NCBI GenBank assembly: GCA_021030905.1
Contig: JAGFMI010000010.1
Coordinates: forward strand, 744,001-808,000
DNA: 64,000 bases
Direction: 5' to 3'
Source of the DNA: Pyrenula massariospora
Lineage: Eukaryota; Ascomycota; Eurotiomycetes; Pyrenulales; Pyrenulaceae
Positions 32,427-44,319 of this stretch are shown piece after piece; the stretch's first letter is position 1; each line of letters begins with the position of its first letter. Made by a program: the position numbers and the translations under genes. Below the pieces are notes generated by a model. The model ran no database searches. It was not told the origin of the DNA and was given only the letters and a program-made list of their open reading frames with translations.

Positions 32427-33267
32427 TGTGGCCGGAGAAGGAGGACGGGTGCCGAAAAGGCGACGGAAGAATGTTGCGGCGGGTATGGTGGCGGTTGCGG
32501 TGGTTAGGTGCTGGTTAATGGTTTTAGTATGGTGTAGGTAGGCTGGATATGATGTAGTTGTGGGGATGGCTAGATGAGTAGCGGGGGGATAGTGAAATTT
32601 ATAGGTCTCCGAACACTAGAGGACTAACAAAAGGATTTGGAATGGTGGAGGGCATGAGATAGCGATGATGCTGGGGTAGTAATAATGGAAGGTGTCGTTA
32701 GGAGAGCAAACGTGACGTAAAGTTCCTAGAGACTTGGCAAGGATCCCGAAGGGTGGCTCAGTGGCTCGAGTGGATTACATATCATGATTACCGCTCCAAC
32801 CAAGACTCAAAATGGAACAGTATGGATCTCTGCAACTGACACTAGGCGCTTTGAAAACAAGTCTGGATACGAAGTAAGCTATGAACAGTTTTGGAATCGA
32901 ATTGAGCAAAAAATCTCCCCGACCGGGTCGCGACCGAAACGCGAACTCCTTTCTGGCCCCTCATCAACTCGGTGTCTTTGCGGACGGAACAGAAATCAAT
33001 GAACATCTTCAAAGCCAGCTCTGCTGGTGGTAGGTATCCTTCGCTCATTGCCTGTTTTCTTCGCAAAAATTCTTAACCTTTAGCAAGCATCTCTACCAGC
33101 ACCGGAACGCCGTCCCACAAAAGTCTTGAAAAGTCCAACCAAGCCCACGCTATATGGGTTTTAACCATGTGATATGGGAAACACCAATTCCTGAAGCTGA
33201 TGTTTCGAGTGCAAATGCAAGAATGAAAGGTCCGAATCCTCCCAAACCGCCCATACGCAACGAACCA
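32427..33267. other. Intergenic, glutaredoxin promoter and TeaR 3' flank
   Basis: 840 bp. Overlapping short frames at 32784-33002 plus and 32842-33066 minus have no domain. A tRNA-like start (tggctcagtggctcgag) at about 32754 lacks a matching B box. Confidence 0.5.
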
Positions 33268-35046
33268 TCACATCACGATACAGCATGAACAGCCCTTCTT
33301 TTTTTCCGACTCTGGTAAGTCCGGCAGTTTTGTAACATTTACTGCTGTTTGATGCTGCACTGTACCTGCTTGAGGTCCGGGAACACTGGGCCTGGGGCTT
33401 AATCTTGGACTTGGCATTGTACCTATCGCCGGCGAAGTTGTGACCTTTGGCATCGTACTGTAACCACCACGATCAGTGCCACTTGTGCCTGGTCGGCTTG
33501 CATTACTGGGGACACGAGAAATCTCTTTCATGGGCCAAGCCTGCTGTCCCTCTTTTTCAGGAGACTGTGTTGGAGGAGAGTTCTTCGGTGGAGCCGAGGG
33601 CTTAAGCCCGTCATTCGTATGGACGGCGAGTGGGGAGAAATTTCGATCGTAGGTCTTGGGGATGGAGCCATCTTCGGCCCATTGTGCTTGTTGCTGCCGC
33701 TTCGCGTGAGTCGGTATGATTTGTTGGTCAGGTGGAAGCATGGGATCGGGCTTGTACATTGTTGCAAGCCAAGGAGGATCTCCCTCTGGCCGGTTAATAG
33801 CCGTTCGCGGGCGATCATCCCCAGCGCGTGTAGAAGGCCTCTGAGCCGGCGAGCTAGAGGAGCCTGATCTCGGCCTTGCGTTCGAAGTCTTGCGGCTAGC
33901 TGGTGTGACCTTTCGGCTTCCTGGAGCGGGTGTGCCAGTGGCCTGGGATGCTTTAGGCGTGACTTTTCTTTTGCTCGGAGACCCTTCATTCTTGGTTTCA
34001 GATGGGGCTGTCGTTGGTGACCCAGGTGTAGCTACGCCACCGCTCATGTCATTGAGTAAAGATTGACTTGCTGCGCTTCCCCGACGAGAGTGTGTCTTCG
34101 ATCGGCTCCATTGTTCATCATCGGTTCGAGGTCCACTCGTTGCGCGAGTACGCGGTCGCTGGGTACTGTCTTGGGCAGGTGTTGAAACGGCTGTTAGCAC
34201 CGGTATCTTTGACTTGCTTTTCTTGAACCCAGGATTCTGATAAACTTTGGCGTGACTTTTCTCCTCCAATGTATCGGCAGCTATTTCAGCAGGCGACCTC
34301 AAGTCCCAATTCTGCTGCTCTTGTTCCTGCTCTTCCTCGACGGGGGATGAAATTCTCTGTCTCTTTTCTTCTCGCACTGCTGGCCAGCTGTCTTGGTCAT
34401 TACTGTATGTCTCATCTGACTGACGGTCACTGCTGGGTGCCCTTCGTGTTCTTGTCTTGCTTGAGGTCCGCGGAACAGTAGCAAGTTTGAAACCGGCGGC
34501 TTGCAGTTCCTCGCTCTCAATTTTGGCTAGCTTATCTCGATGAATCCATTTTTCGTCATCATGTTCTTCATTTGCATTATAATAGTGAGGATCATGGCCC
34601 ATTCTATTCTCTCCAATATCAGTACTAGAATTCCCTCTACTCGGGGTATGTCGATAGAGATCTAGAAGACTATCTGCTTCGCTTCCTGTTCTGCTAATGC
34701 CATTGCCTCTAAGATCCTCAACACGATGTGGCTGTAGGTGTTCAGAACTCAATTTGCCATTGGACTTTAAGGTCGCAAAATCAGTGTCCTTAGAAGGTCG
34801 GCGGTTTAATGATTGATCTTTGGAAAGTGCGAAAGGGGTTTTCGACATGGGTTTCAAGGGTGACGTGTCGTTCTGTGAGTTGTTATTCTGTGGTGGAGGG
34901 GCATTCTAGTCAACATTAGCTTCTGATACATTTGAACGTACGTTTCCGTCGTTGGAAATATGGCTGAAAGTTACCTCTTGACTCAAAGGCACCGCTAGGT
35001 TCCAGTGATTCGATGCACCATTCAAAACCTCTGGAGCCTGCGTCAT
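33268..35046 (-). CDS. teaR: TeaR-like prenylated cell-end marker receptor
   Basis: Exons 34975-35046 (24 codons, MTQAPEVLNGASNHW...) and 33268-34905, intron 69 bp; 569 residues. The protein is mostly disordered and rich in Ser, Pro, Arg and Lys. Its conserved block DPPWLATMYKPDPMLPPDQQ followed by IIPTHAKR is typical of TeaR. It ends KKKGCSCCIVM, a polybasic stretch with CIVM as CAAX box, so prenylation with possible palmitoylation of neighbouring Cys would anchor it to the plasma membrane. In Aspergillus nidulans, TeaR at hyphal tips receives the microtubule-delivered marker TeaA and helps fix growth direction (Mod5 in fission yeast). Identification rests on the block, the CAAX end and the architecture. 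The first exon is short, but its splice phases and ATG fit well. Confidence 0.82.
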
Positions 35047-35934
35047 CGGTTGTACGGGTCACTCTTCCTTTCCACCATGCCCTTATCGTGACGCGAGTTG
35101 AAAGAGTCTCGAGCGTGCAAGAAACCTGTAAACAGAACCCGGAACGTCTAGCTCCGAAGGCAGGATCGTATTTAAATCGCAAACATTTGCGCACAAATGA
35201 CTCCTAACTTCAGGAGGATTCTTGGCCAGCAGGTAATCAGCCTTTCATCAATCGTTGATTGCGAATTCTGTCTGGTGTCGGCGGCTTTGACGCGGTCAAT
35301 AGGTCACCAGCTCCGGACTGCGAGGAATTTAGGCAAATCTTGCTAAAGAGTCGTTCTGAATGTGAGCGATAGGCTGCAGTGAAGTATGCAAACTGACCAG
35401 GAGCATTCAAACTTTCTGCAGGATAGGAGAGCAGTGCCATGGTTCACCGGCCACGGCCCGAAATTGATTGGCCAAGCTCGGGCCCATGTTAACGGGTGCC
35501 AGCCTCCCTCATCACATCCCCGGACCCCACAGCCTGCATGATCACTGCAGACTAAACAATTACACCGAAGGGCAAGAATAGGCGCTGCAGCTGGTCCAAG
35601 TTGAGGTGGTCAAGTCTGGGCTGCTTTGGCTCGAGCTGAGCAGGCAAAATTATACTACAATAACAAAACAAGGCCTAAATCGAACACGGTAAAATTGCAT
35701 AGAATTGCCATCTGGATCCCGCCTGAACAACACCTCTGCCAGAAGAACCCTTCTGTATTGGATTTGTCTGTTCCCCGTAAACTCGTTCCATCATTGCATC
35801 TAAGAAGACGGCGTAGAAACATATTTCAATCAAAGCTTGCAACACCAGACCATGCAAATACAAGAAATCTATCAGTATGCTTAAAGAAACCCAATCCGTC
35901 CCAATACATCTAGCAGCCGCCATCACAGGACCAT
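35047..35934. other. Intergenic; TeaR upstream region
   Basis: 888 bp. A minus-strand frame at 35237-35440 starts with ATG and is protein-like, but I find no donor that joins it in frame to TeaR. It may be a 5' untranslated exon, a separate tiny gene or chance. A plus frame at 35626-35913 is antisense to nothing known and has no domain. Confidence 0.4.
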
Positions 35935-37239
35935 TTACCTCATGTATCGAGCCTTGGCCTCGTCAAGTTTCTTGAGCATGGCCTGTACCTCCGTCACTAG
36001 ATCTTTTCGCTTTTGTCGCGCGTTTTGATCTCCTTGCATCTCAATCCCATCAGCCTTGAGGACGATTTGCTCTTCAAGCGAGACCGATAGACGTAGGAAT
36101 TCTTGCTCGATAGACTTGGTGTCGTCCGGTGGAGAGGTTAAATATTTCACGCATTTGGGCACCCAAACAGTATGGAACGTCGAGGCAAGCTTTTCTACTT
36201 GACCGAGCGGGCTATTCGACCCAGCAGTGTTCGAAGGTGACGAGGGGCGAGGTGTGCTTGCAGGAGATGGGCCCGTCTCCGTCGGAGGAGGGTTTAAACC
36301 ATCTTTGGAGGTCTTCTTCTTTGACTTGCGACGCTTTTTCTTCGATGTGAGGGAGCCATTGGTCGCAGCTGACAGATTGCTCTCTCCCTCACTTGCAGAG
36401 CTAGCGCTCGACCCGTGTACCAGCGCATCCGAAATGACGCACATTATCTGGGAAAGCTGCTTGAGTCCTTCACCTTTCGCAGGTTTAAAGTCATCTTTTA
36501 GCTCTTTTCCCTTATAGATCAATCTTACACGCCGTGGGTCAGAAGCTCTTCCAATCAGTTCATTTGCAGCCTTTTCGCGTATTTGGCCTACAGACACCTT
36601 TCCGTCACTGATGGCAAAAGGCTCATAGTGCGATTCAAACGTAAAATTTTTGTGTTGAAGCCGTATAATATCTGGGCCCTCGGTATCATCCGCAGGGTAG
36701 TCTGGGTTTCTTTGGCGATGCGGTGCATCATAGGAATCGGCCTCGGGGTTAACATACTCGAAATCGCGATCTGTCACTTGTGCATGCCCTGATGTAGCAG
36801 CGTAAGGGGACCTTCTTCCACCCCAGGAATCATGTCCATTCCGCGCAAAGCTTGTCATCGAAAAACCGAGAAATATAACAGCAACAAGGCTTGCGGCGAT
36901 CGTCGCGTATGGATAGGTAGAGAGACTTCCTGGGACAGTAAGTAATCGGTGAAGGACACTCGGTGGTGTTTCGGGTGGAGGGGTAGTTGTTGTGAGGCTA
37001 TGTCGGAGAGCCTCGAATCGCGCGACGGCAGCCGAAGAACACTCTGCGGTGAATGACACAAGACGGTCGGTCCAGGAGTCAAAACCTGAGGGCGCCACGG
37101 TGACGGCTTGAGAAGAAACAAATCCTGCAGCAGTGGCAAGGAGGAGGGGATGCGAATGGGAAGAGTGGAAAAGCTGTGGAGCCGCAAAACCGGTGCTAGA
37201 CGGGGGCCTGGCCGCACAACCTTCCCTCCAGAGCGCCAT
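35935..37239 (-). CDS. BAG-domain Hsp70 co-chaperone with ubiquitin-like domain and membrane anchor
   Basis: Single exon, 434 residues from ATG 37239 (the frame is open two bases-triplets further, but from a GTG). A transmembrane helix is near residues 109-130 (YPYATIAASLVAVIFLGFSM). A ubiquitin-like region follows at about 190-265 (GQIREKAANELIGRASDPRR, VRLIYKGKELKDD). A Lys/Arg-rich, then Ser/Pro-rich linker leads to a C-terminal BAG domain at about 340-430, with helices SIEQEFLRLSVSLEEQIVLK and KDLVTEVQAMLKKLDEAKAR. BAG domains bind the Hsp70 ATPase domain and trigger nucleotide exchange. The anchored Ubl-BAG plan resembles fission yeast Bag101/Bag102 and yeast Snl1, so action at the ER or nuclear envelope is likely. 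Confidence 0.85.
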   Translation of the reverse strand: MALWREGCAARPPSSTGFAAPQLFHSSHSHPLLLATAAGFVSSQAVTVAPSGFDSWTDRLVSFTAECSSAAVARFEALRHSLTTTTPPPETPPSVLHRLLTVPGSLSTYPYATIAASLVAVIFLGFSMTSFARNGHDSWGGRRSPYAATSGHAQVTDRDFEYVNPEADSYDAPHRQRNPDYPADDTEGPDIIRLQHKNFTFESHYEPFAISDGKVSVGQIREKAANELIGRASDPRRVRLIYKGKELKDDFKPAKGEGLKQLSQIMCVISDALVHGSSASSASEGESNLSAATNGSLTSKKKRRKSKKKTSKDGLNPPPTETGPSPASTPRPSSPSNTAGSNSPLGQVEKLASTFHTVWVPKCVKYLTSPPDDTKSIEQEFLRLSVSLEEQIVLKADGIEMQGDQNARQKRKDLVTEVQAMLKKLDEAKARYMR

Positions 37240-37454
37240 CACGATAAGTCATTCCAACGATGTCATTTTGCCGCCGCCGCCGCCCCAGCATCCCAATAAC
37301 ACCATTTACATTGCAAGAGGCAGCCGATTTATCACGTCGACAGCTGCTGTTCAAAATCTCAATCATAGCATCTTGAGATGCTTTGCGCGATGCCAGTGCT
37401 GTCTCTCCTACTCAGCCTGAGGATTTCTGCCTTGCCCGTGGCCTTACCTCGACA
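37240..37454. promoter_or_regulatory. Short divergent promoter (BAG gene / LMBD2-like gene)
   Basis: 215 bp separate the two start codons (37239 minus and 37455 plus). A short CCG-type trinucleotide tract occurs near 37271-37283. The compact arrangement implies overlapping upstream regions. Confidence 0.5.
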
Positions 37455-39615
37455 ATGGCATCACAGGCTGGTTCTACTGCCTTCTCGATCTTTGCCTTCT
37501 TGACCATCTCCTTAACATGTATATTTGTCATCAGACACTATCTGCCTCTGCGAGCAGTGCCCGCTTATCTCATAGTCCCAGTGTTCCTTGCCCTCGCCTT
37601 ACCTGCCAGCGTTATCCTGCTTGTTCCGATCGACTTAGCTTCAAGCGCACACAGTGAGGATGTGTCCGCGAAAGGAGTCTGGTTGCCGCAACGAGTACTC
37701 CTTGTGTTGTGGAGAATATCTTACTGGCTGACCTTCGTCTTGACATGGTAAATTTTCGACATGAAGAGGTCTGTAATGCTCTAGAAATGCTGACGACAAC
37801 AGGGTCATCCTACCGATACTTGGCGAATACGTCGACGCAGGCTACCGAGACCCGAAGGACCGAATTATGTATTCTCTCAGGTCCAATGCCAGGTATCAAA
37901 TCATCGTGATTGGTTGCGCGATAGCAGGCCTTGTCTACATTTCTATTTCCAGTGGCTTCAACTTTACAGCCATCAGAAGTTTGATCATGGCGCTAGCATA
38001 CGTTTGGGGTCTAGTTCTGGCAATATATCTGATGGGTCATGGACTTGTTGCGATCCCGCGAAGGCTATTCCGAAAAATCCACCCAAGCGAATGTCTCCGA
38101 CTTCTCCAGGCTCACGCGCCAAAGCTTCACGAGAAAATGGAGGATTCATTGTTCGCCTTAGAGGAATTGCAAGCCCAAGTCACACAGCTAGCCAAGCGCA
38201 AAACAGGCACCGCTCGAGATTTTCAGGTTTGGATCGGTGATTTGGTTGCTTCAAACGAGCTCCCAGAGTCGAGAATAGCCGTGGATCCTACAGCGAGAGA
38301 GGCAATTGATAAAGTCCCTGCGATCATTACTGAACGATATCTTGCCGAATTAACACGACGTCTAGCCCGTGCTCATCATCAACGAATAAGATACGTCGAG
38401 GAGTGGGATCGACTGCTTCAGGAGGCTTCCGATTTACAGGCCATCATTGACTCTAAAAGCTCTGGGCGACTTGCCTTCAGTCGAGTACCTGCTCACGCCT
38501 CTCCGCTCCAACGACTGACTGTACTAACTCCGTCCATGCGATATTACGTCTATAATCACTTTTTACCGATCTTTTATGCCACTTTCTCTGGCCTTTTGTC
38601 TCTGGCGTCCGTTTGCATCGTTTTCTCCGAAATTATCAAATGGCCTGCACCTCAGATATCCCCTGTAAGCCTCACAGTTGTTCACCAGCCGAGCAAGGAA
38701 GGCTACCAGGTCGGTTTTGGAGGGCAATTGATTGCTGCCTTATGGATCCTCTACATGTGCACTTGCGCTCTTTCCAGCCTTCCGGACGTCCCTGTCTGGG
38801 GTGGCCGCGCCCTTGTTCGCCGCAATACATACGGCGAGTCTGCTTGTTGGTACGCCCTTCAAGTCTCCAAACTTACCGTTCCTCTAAGTCACAATTTCCT
38901 GACTTTGCTTCCCCGCCACATCCACGTCGAGACCGTCTTCTTTGAATTCCTTGGTCAGTACATCAACCTCACCCCTCTGGGAAAGGGATTCGATTTCTTT
39001 TTCCCAGTCCTTGTCCTCGTCCCAGTATGCGCCACGCTCTTCAATCTGTATGGCCGGATCAAATCTGTCTTTGGCTTTGGTTTTATCGAAGACGAAGATG
39101 GCGAGGACACCTCGGCCTCCGGTTTCGGGGTTGGCGGATGGCGTGAGGGCCGTGATCTTATCGACCGCGAGCTACAGCGTGGGGAGGAGGCGACAGCATT
39201 AGGTCTATCTCCAAGGCCTTCAATAGATGTACCACGCGCAACGCCTACTATGTGGGTTCCTCCTCGAGAACCCGATGCTACGTCATCACAGCCGCCGCAA
39301 GTCAGCTCCGGACGGCCCACAAACATCAGGCCCCGTCAGGCGCCTGTAGTCCCTCTAGAAGCTCCCAACGAAGAAGAAAATATCTTTCAGTTATTCGGGA
39401 AGAGGGTGAAAAACACAATTGACAATATCGACCGGCCGAAATGGATGCAACCTTCTTCGCCGACGGGGGGGCCCTTTAATTTCAAAAAGCCGAAATGGAT
39501 GAGTAGAGACGATGTTGCTCATCCGAGTGAGCGTGGAAGCGGGAGCGGACAAGGTGGCAATACATTTGGGAGACTTTTTTCGGGACAATCAGGAGAGGGG
39601 AGTATCAGGATATAG
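37455..39615 (+). CDS. LMBR1-domain membrane protein, LMBD2-like
   Basis: Exons 37455-37747 and 37803-39615, intron 55 bp in phase 2; 701 residues. The intron sits inside the conserved FVLTW/VILPILGEYVDAGYRDP junction, and splicing reconnects it. About nine hydrophobic helices are visible, the first FSIFAFLTISLTCIFVIRHY, then AYLIVPVFLALALPASVILL, IIVIGCAIAGLVYISISSG and others. A long cytosolic loop with coiled-coil (APKLHEKMEDSLFALEELQA) lies between. The C-terminal 170 residues are hydrophilic and disordered. LMBD2-type proteins are multi-pass membrane proteins; the animal member takes part in beta-adrenergic receptor signalling, and fungal roles are unknown. An in-frame ATG at 37383 would add 24 residues; 37455 has the better context. 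Confidence 0.88.
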
Positions 39616-40707
39616 GTGCATTGTATAACGAAGCGTACTCTTTATTTTTATTTTTTTGGTAGCCTTGAGCGATCACATGCATAGCAGCGGTGCAAATGAA
39701 GGCGGGTGTCGCAGGATGCCCTTTGCCATTCTGACGGGTACAGTATCTCTTGTATTATATGTTCTCGATGTTTCGACAGCGTGACTACTCGTTTGCTCCT
39801 GAGCTTGATCTTCTGTACAGAACATATGTGAACGGCAAATTTTTCTGGCTTGATATCTCAGAGTCTGTCCATCTTTTCGCCGATGCAGCAGGGTCATATA
39901 TTTGGATAACATTGAACATGAACGAATAGATCGTGGAATATCATGCTATCTCAATTTTCTTTTGGATAGGCTCAGAGGCCGGAGTCTTCGGGCTCAAACA
40001 TGAAGGAGGTGCTGTGAATCATTGTTTTCGCTACCTTCAGTCGACACTAGGAACAATCAAGAGAATGTGGTCCTATCTGTTGGCGAAATAATGACCAGCA
40101 TCATTGGAAAAGATCCCTGGAGGAGTCCAGGGCATGTAAAAGCTTGATCCAGGGATGATTCGCAGCAGAAGAGAGATGTTTTGCAGCGTGCCGAGAGCCG
40201 CCGCAGATCGACCGACGCCCCCAACGGCCATTAGCACGAGGATCGTCATCATCAACTATTTCCCATCCTGGACGCAAATGCAATATTTGCTCATACCGCT
40301 CTTCTCTTGTCGGCTTCAACGTGCTACTCAACCCAGAACCATCACTGAGAGATTTTTGTAAGCGTTCAAGGGGCTTTCCCCATCCCGCAATCGTTGTGTT
40401 TGACGGGATTGGTCCTCAATGTTGAAAAAGACGGTTCGCTCCACCGGGGTTGCCGAAATGCCCAGTGAATTCTGTGCAGATATAGGCGCGATGGTAGTTT
40501 AGCTGATATGAAAAGGGTATAAGAAGATGCTCCTCTCGATTGCTGATGTTATTGTATCTGAATCTTTTCTGAAATCGTCTCCTATTGGCTTCTTCTCCGT
40601 TGACTCAAGTTTCCCTACTTATGTGTCATTGAATATTTCAATCGCATTTTCTCATCCACCTAGAACCAGAATTGTCTTTGACGCTGCTTTATTGACCAAA
40701 GGTGGCC
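39616..40707. other. Intergenic, no supported gene
   Basis: 1.1 kb holding the 3' end of the LMBD2-like gene (T-rich at 39640-39658) and the promoter of the MFS transporter. A minus frame at 40101-40331 (includes EIVDDDDPRANGRWGRRS) looks weakly protein-like but cannot be assigned. Confidence 0.45.
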
Positions 40708-42736
40708 ATGTCGCAAGTCATTGTCCATGACTTTGGCAGTGAAGAGACTGAGAAGTCAAGAAAAACCCCACCTCCGGTACAGGTTCAACAACCTGCTTCC
40801 CACAGCTCTGAAGCCAAGACTCTCGGTGTCTTCACAAACCCCTTTCCCCCTTCGATGACCTCGTCCACGTCGACGTCTAGGGATTCGACACCTCCCGACA
40901 GTCCGCACAAGGGAGCACCTTACGACCACGTTGAAACCCACAATTGGGACGGCCCTAATGATCCAGAAAATCCGTACGCATCCTCTTTTTCGTCCGAAAT
41001 CCCGGGCTCACAATCGTCTACAGATTCAATTGGTCCTTGAAGTACAAATGGTTCCTCACTATCACAGTCTGCTTTATGTATGCTACCGAGTCCCACCTTT
41101 CCGCTGTGCACCAAACAATAACAATCAAAGCTCTATTTTGACAGGGATACCGGCGGGTTCATACGGCTCTGGAAACACATACATGGCAGAGAGGTTCCAT
41201 GTTCAGAATGAGCCTTTTCCTAACCTGTATTGGGCTACGGCTTCTTGGAACGTTGGAGCAGCGTTATTTCCTTTAGTATTTGTCCCTCTGACTGAGAACA
41301 CTGGTCGGATGCCAGGGTATTTTGTAAGTCACTACTATTATGCCAATGAAACCCATTCTTACTCTTTAGGTCGCGTACATCATCTTTGAGCTTCTATTGT
41401 TTGGATCTGCCTTCGCTCAAAACTTTGCCACCCTTGTAGTGACCAGGTTCTTTGGTGGTGGAGCATCTTCGGTGGCGATCAACATCGTCGGCGGCTCAAT
41501 TAGCGACGTCTGGCGAGGGGATAAGGCGAGGTCTCTCCCCATGTCACTGTTCGGACTCACAAGTGTCGTTGGCATTGCGCTTGGTCCATTCATTGGCTCC
41601 GCGATCCAGACGCTGGACAGGCCATCTCCGTGGCGCTGGTGAGAGACCCATCCGTATGAGATTCCGATGTCTCACTTACCTTCACAACAGGATTTACTAT
41701 ATTCAAATTCTATACAACGGAGCCTTGATCCCCGTTTTCTACCTAATTCTCTCAGAGACTCGAGGTGATGTTATCCTTGCTCGTCGTGCAGGGCGCCTCC
41801 GCAAATCCACCGGGCGACCGATATATGCACCCTCAGAGCTTCAGCGTTCCAGCATCATAGACGACATCAAGACTTCGTTCAAGCGTCCAACCAAGATGCT
41901 GATTACGGAGCCGGTCGTCCTCTTCTTCACACTTTGGGTCAGCTTCGCCTGGGGCATTCTTTTCCTATTCTTCAGCAGTGTTGCGCAGACCTTTAGCCAC
42001 AACTACGGATTCGACACATTCCAGACTGGGCTCATCCAGCTAGCGATCTCGGTTGGCGCTCTGGTTGGGACGATCGTCAACCCCTTCCAGGATCGACTCT
42101 ACCTACAGTCGGCCGCAAGGAATAGCGAGCGGCCCGGCCGTCCCATTCCGGAGGCAAGGCTGTACACTGCGATACCGGGCAGTCTTTTATTCACAGTGGG
42201 GCTTTTCTGGTATGGGTGGAGCTCTCAACCGAGCGTGCATTGGATGGTTCCGACGTGTGGTATTGCAGTAAGTATTACTTCCCGCAGTGTCTGAGACGAA
42301 ACTCACATTCTACAGGTCGTGGGTCTTGGTATCTACTCTATCTATCTGGGCGTTGTGAATTATCTGACCGATGCCTATGAGAAAGTAAGTATCAGTATCA
42401 GCACCTTAAGTCTATCTCTTTTCCCCTACAAATTACGTAAGTTACAATCTCATGTGCTAACAGCCCTCACAGTTTGCGGCATCCGCCCTTTCGGCCGCGT
42501 CCCTAGGAAGAAATACGTTCGGGGCTTTCCTTCCACTAGCCTCCTATTCGCTGTTCGTGAACCTAGGATACGGATGGGCCGGCACGCTGCTGGGATTTGT
42601 GGGCGCTCTGCTGAGTGTCGTTCCCGTTGTGCTGGTGATCAAGGGAAAGGAGATCAGGAAGAAGAGTCCCTTCATGAGGGAAGCGGTGTTTGAGGAACGG
42701 GAAAGGGAGGAGAGGAGGGAGAGTTTAGGAGCTTAA
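40708..42736 (+). CDS. MFS transporter (DHA1/polyamine-type)
   Basis: Seven exons: 40708-40973, 41024-41077, 41131-41323, 41370-41638, 41691-42267, 42316-42384 and 42473-42736; 563 residues. All joins keep phase; exon 2 ends in a GTATGC donor and exon 3 starts after ATCAAAG, restoring CFISILTGIPAGSYGSGN. The N-terminus is a Ser/Pro/Thr-rich cytosolic tail leading to NPFNWSLKYKWFLTITVCF, a common start of fungal DHA1 drug:H+ antiporters. Family motifs include the intracellular loop around VVTRFFGGGASSVAINIVGG, SDVWRGDKAR and SETRGDVILARRAGRLRKST. Twelve helices are expected. The C-terminal tail is Glu/Arg-rich. Substrate unknown; relatives export drugs, polyamines or secondary metabolites. No biosynthetic gene adjoins it closely. 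Confidence 0.92.
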
Positions 42737-43311
42737 ATGGAGAGAGGAGAGGAGAGTTTGTGCTGTTAGAGTGGGTGCAGCACTTTCATGTGAGATGGTA
42801 TAGAAGGCGCAATGGCGTTGGAGCATTGGTTTACTCATCACTGCGTTGTTGAAAGGTATTATTGCGAACGACTATGGGCGGAAAGGTCTATTTGGATTTA
42901 AGATCGCTAGTATAGAATTAAGACGAGAGTATAGATAGGTATAATGTCAGACTGTTCAGTTTCCGAATATGTCCTGTGTCGCATTCTGGTGAAGAGGTAT
43001 CGAGTTGAGTGTATCGCTCTACCATATGCTCGTGCGTCCTTCTCGGCAGCCTGCGTATTTACGCTCAGGCCTTATCTTTGCGCACCGTGGGGGACATTCT
43101 TTCTCACCTCAACCCACGGTTTACTAATTTGGCTTGCCATGAATTTGAATCCTTAGTACCAGTAGGCAGTTCTTCAGACTAGCGTAAACTCTTTATGAGG
43201 CTACACAGCCAGGACTCAGGTGAAAATAGGAAGTGCTCAGGTTTGGACCCCGAACTGGCCTTGGGTAAGGTGAGTTTTGGCGATGGTATATTCCTCTCTA
43301 TATCGCTTATT

Positions 43312-43473
43312 CGGCTGTAAATGCCCCATGTATTTTACTAGCCCACATGACCTACCTAGGGACTTAGATAAGTTACTTAGCTCGAAGTAGCTTGTCAAAA
43401 GAACTTTTCTGGGTTCCCCGCATTTCAAGGTGGATTGACCAGGCCGGTAGAAGAAATGGGGCATTTACAGCCG
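43312..43473. repeat. MITE-like element with 18-bp perfect terminal inverted repeats
   Basis: The sequence cggctgtaaatgccccat at 43312-43329 recurs exactly inverted at 43456-43473, enclosing 126 bp. With two mismatches the match extends outward to about 24 bp each side. No transposase is inside. The size and arms fit a miniature inverted-repeat element or a solo hairpin remnant. A target duplication is not clear. An alternative is a structured untranslated region, but no gene overlaps. Confidence 0.55.
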
Positions 43474-44033
43474 GATTAGAGATCTTAAGAAGCTCCATGG
43501 TGCAAGGTGCTTAAGGTGTTCTACTGCAATAGCAGCATTTAGGTGGCTTATATCCAAACTCCGGCTGCCAATTTTGGTAGGACCCTAGCGGCGAGTTGTA
43601 ACCATCACTGTCATGCCGTCAAGGCCTGCCAAGACCCTCTGAGGATACTCGCCACCGAGTCGACTCCGAGCTCCTATTCTTCAACCTTTGAGTCTTGTTA
43701 TAGTGGGGTGTGGGTTACAAATCTTGTTCCCATGCCCTCTGCCCGTTCTCACCCAGCTAAGGCCTCACAATCATATTTGTGTCAACTTCAATATAGTAAT
43801 CATTATATTAATCAATCAAATCAGACGCTGAGCAGCCCCGAAAATATTCGACCGTCCACAACGACAGCAACGTCAACATTAACGCCGTCGACGGAGGCGG
43901 ATGCACTAATGAAAATCATCTGATTGGTTAATGTGAGGCTCTCAATTGTGATATTGCAAAAGGATCTGCACCGTCCGATTGGCTGCAATCCCTGTATAGA
44001 TGCATTCAGCTACAAAGCATGAGGTCGCAAACA

Positions 44034-44192
44034 TCAGAGAGTACAGGGATCTCCTCTCATTGCAAGCATTCTCTTAACGCCGAAGGCGAGTATCGATGAT
44101 TCAGTTGACGATCGTGAGTTCGGACTCTCGTCTTGTAGCGAGGCCGAAGCCCCGGCGATGAAGCCCCACACGAAAACGCGGAAGCATATCAT
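44034..44192 (-). CDS. Possible small secreted peptide precursor
   Basis: A 52-codon frame from ATG 44192. The first 18 or so residues (MICFRVFVWGFIAGASAS) form a plausible signal peptide with an Ala-Ser-Ala cleavage site. A Ser/Thr/Glu propeptide follows, then Lys-Arg at positions 40-41 and an 11-residue tail MLAMRGDPCTL. This is the layout of kexin-processed fungal peptides, and GDPC recalls the GQPC of alpha-type pheromones, but only one copy is present and the aromatic/Cys pair expected in pheromones is missing. It lies head-to-head with the questin-oxidase-like gene. A chance frame is possible. Confidence 0.25.
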   Translation of the reverse strand: MICFRVFVWGFIAGASASLQDESPNSRSSTESSILAFGVKRMLAMRGDPCTL

Positions 44193-44319
44193 CCGCTTAG
44201 CTTCAAGCGTTGTGGGTTGAGCGAACATGTATAGACGAGATGGCTAACGAAACCAGAGCAATTATCCGACTTCGAACAAGAGAGAGGAAATTCTTTCCTT
44301 TTGAAAGCCAACTTCAAAT

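Larger units (their letters stand above)
42737..44319. other. Intergenic with inverted repeat and possible small peptide frame
   Basis: 1.6 kb. It holds the inverted repeat at 43312-43473 and the small secreted-peptide frame at 44034-44192, both listed separately. The plus-strand frame at 43543-43923 is Ser/Thr-rich and unsupported. Confidence 0.45.

Noticed and set aside
32752-32800. tRNA-like A-box sequence
   Set aside because: No matching B box (GGTTCRANNCC) and no acceptor-stem pairing could be found.
35237-35440. ATG-started 67-codon frame taken at first as TeaR exon 1
   Set aside because: No usable donor joins it in phase; a 24-codon exon at 34975-35046 with ATG and correct phase explains the TeaR start better.
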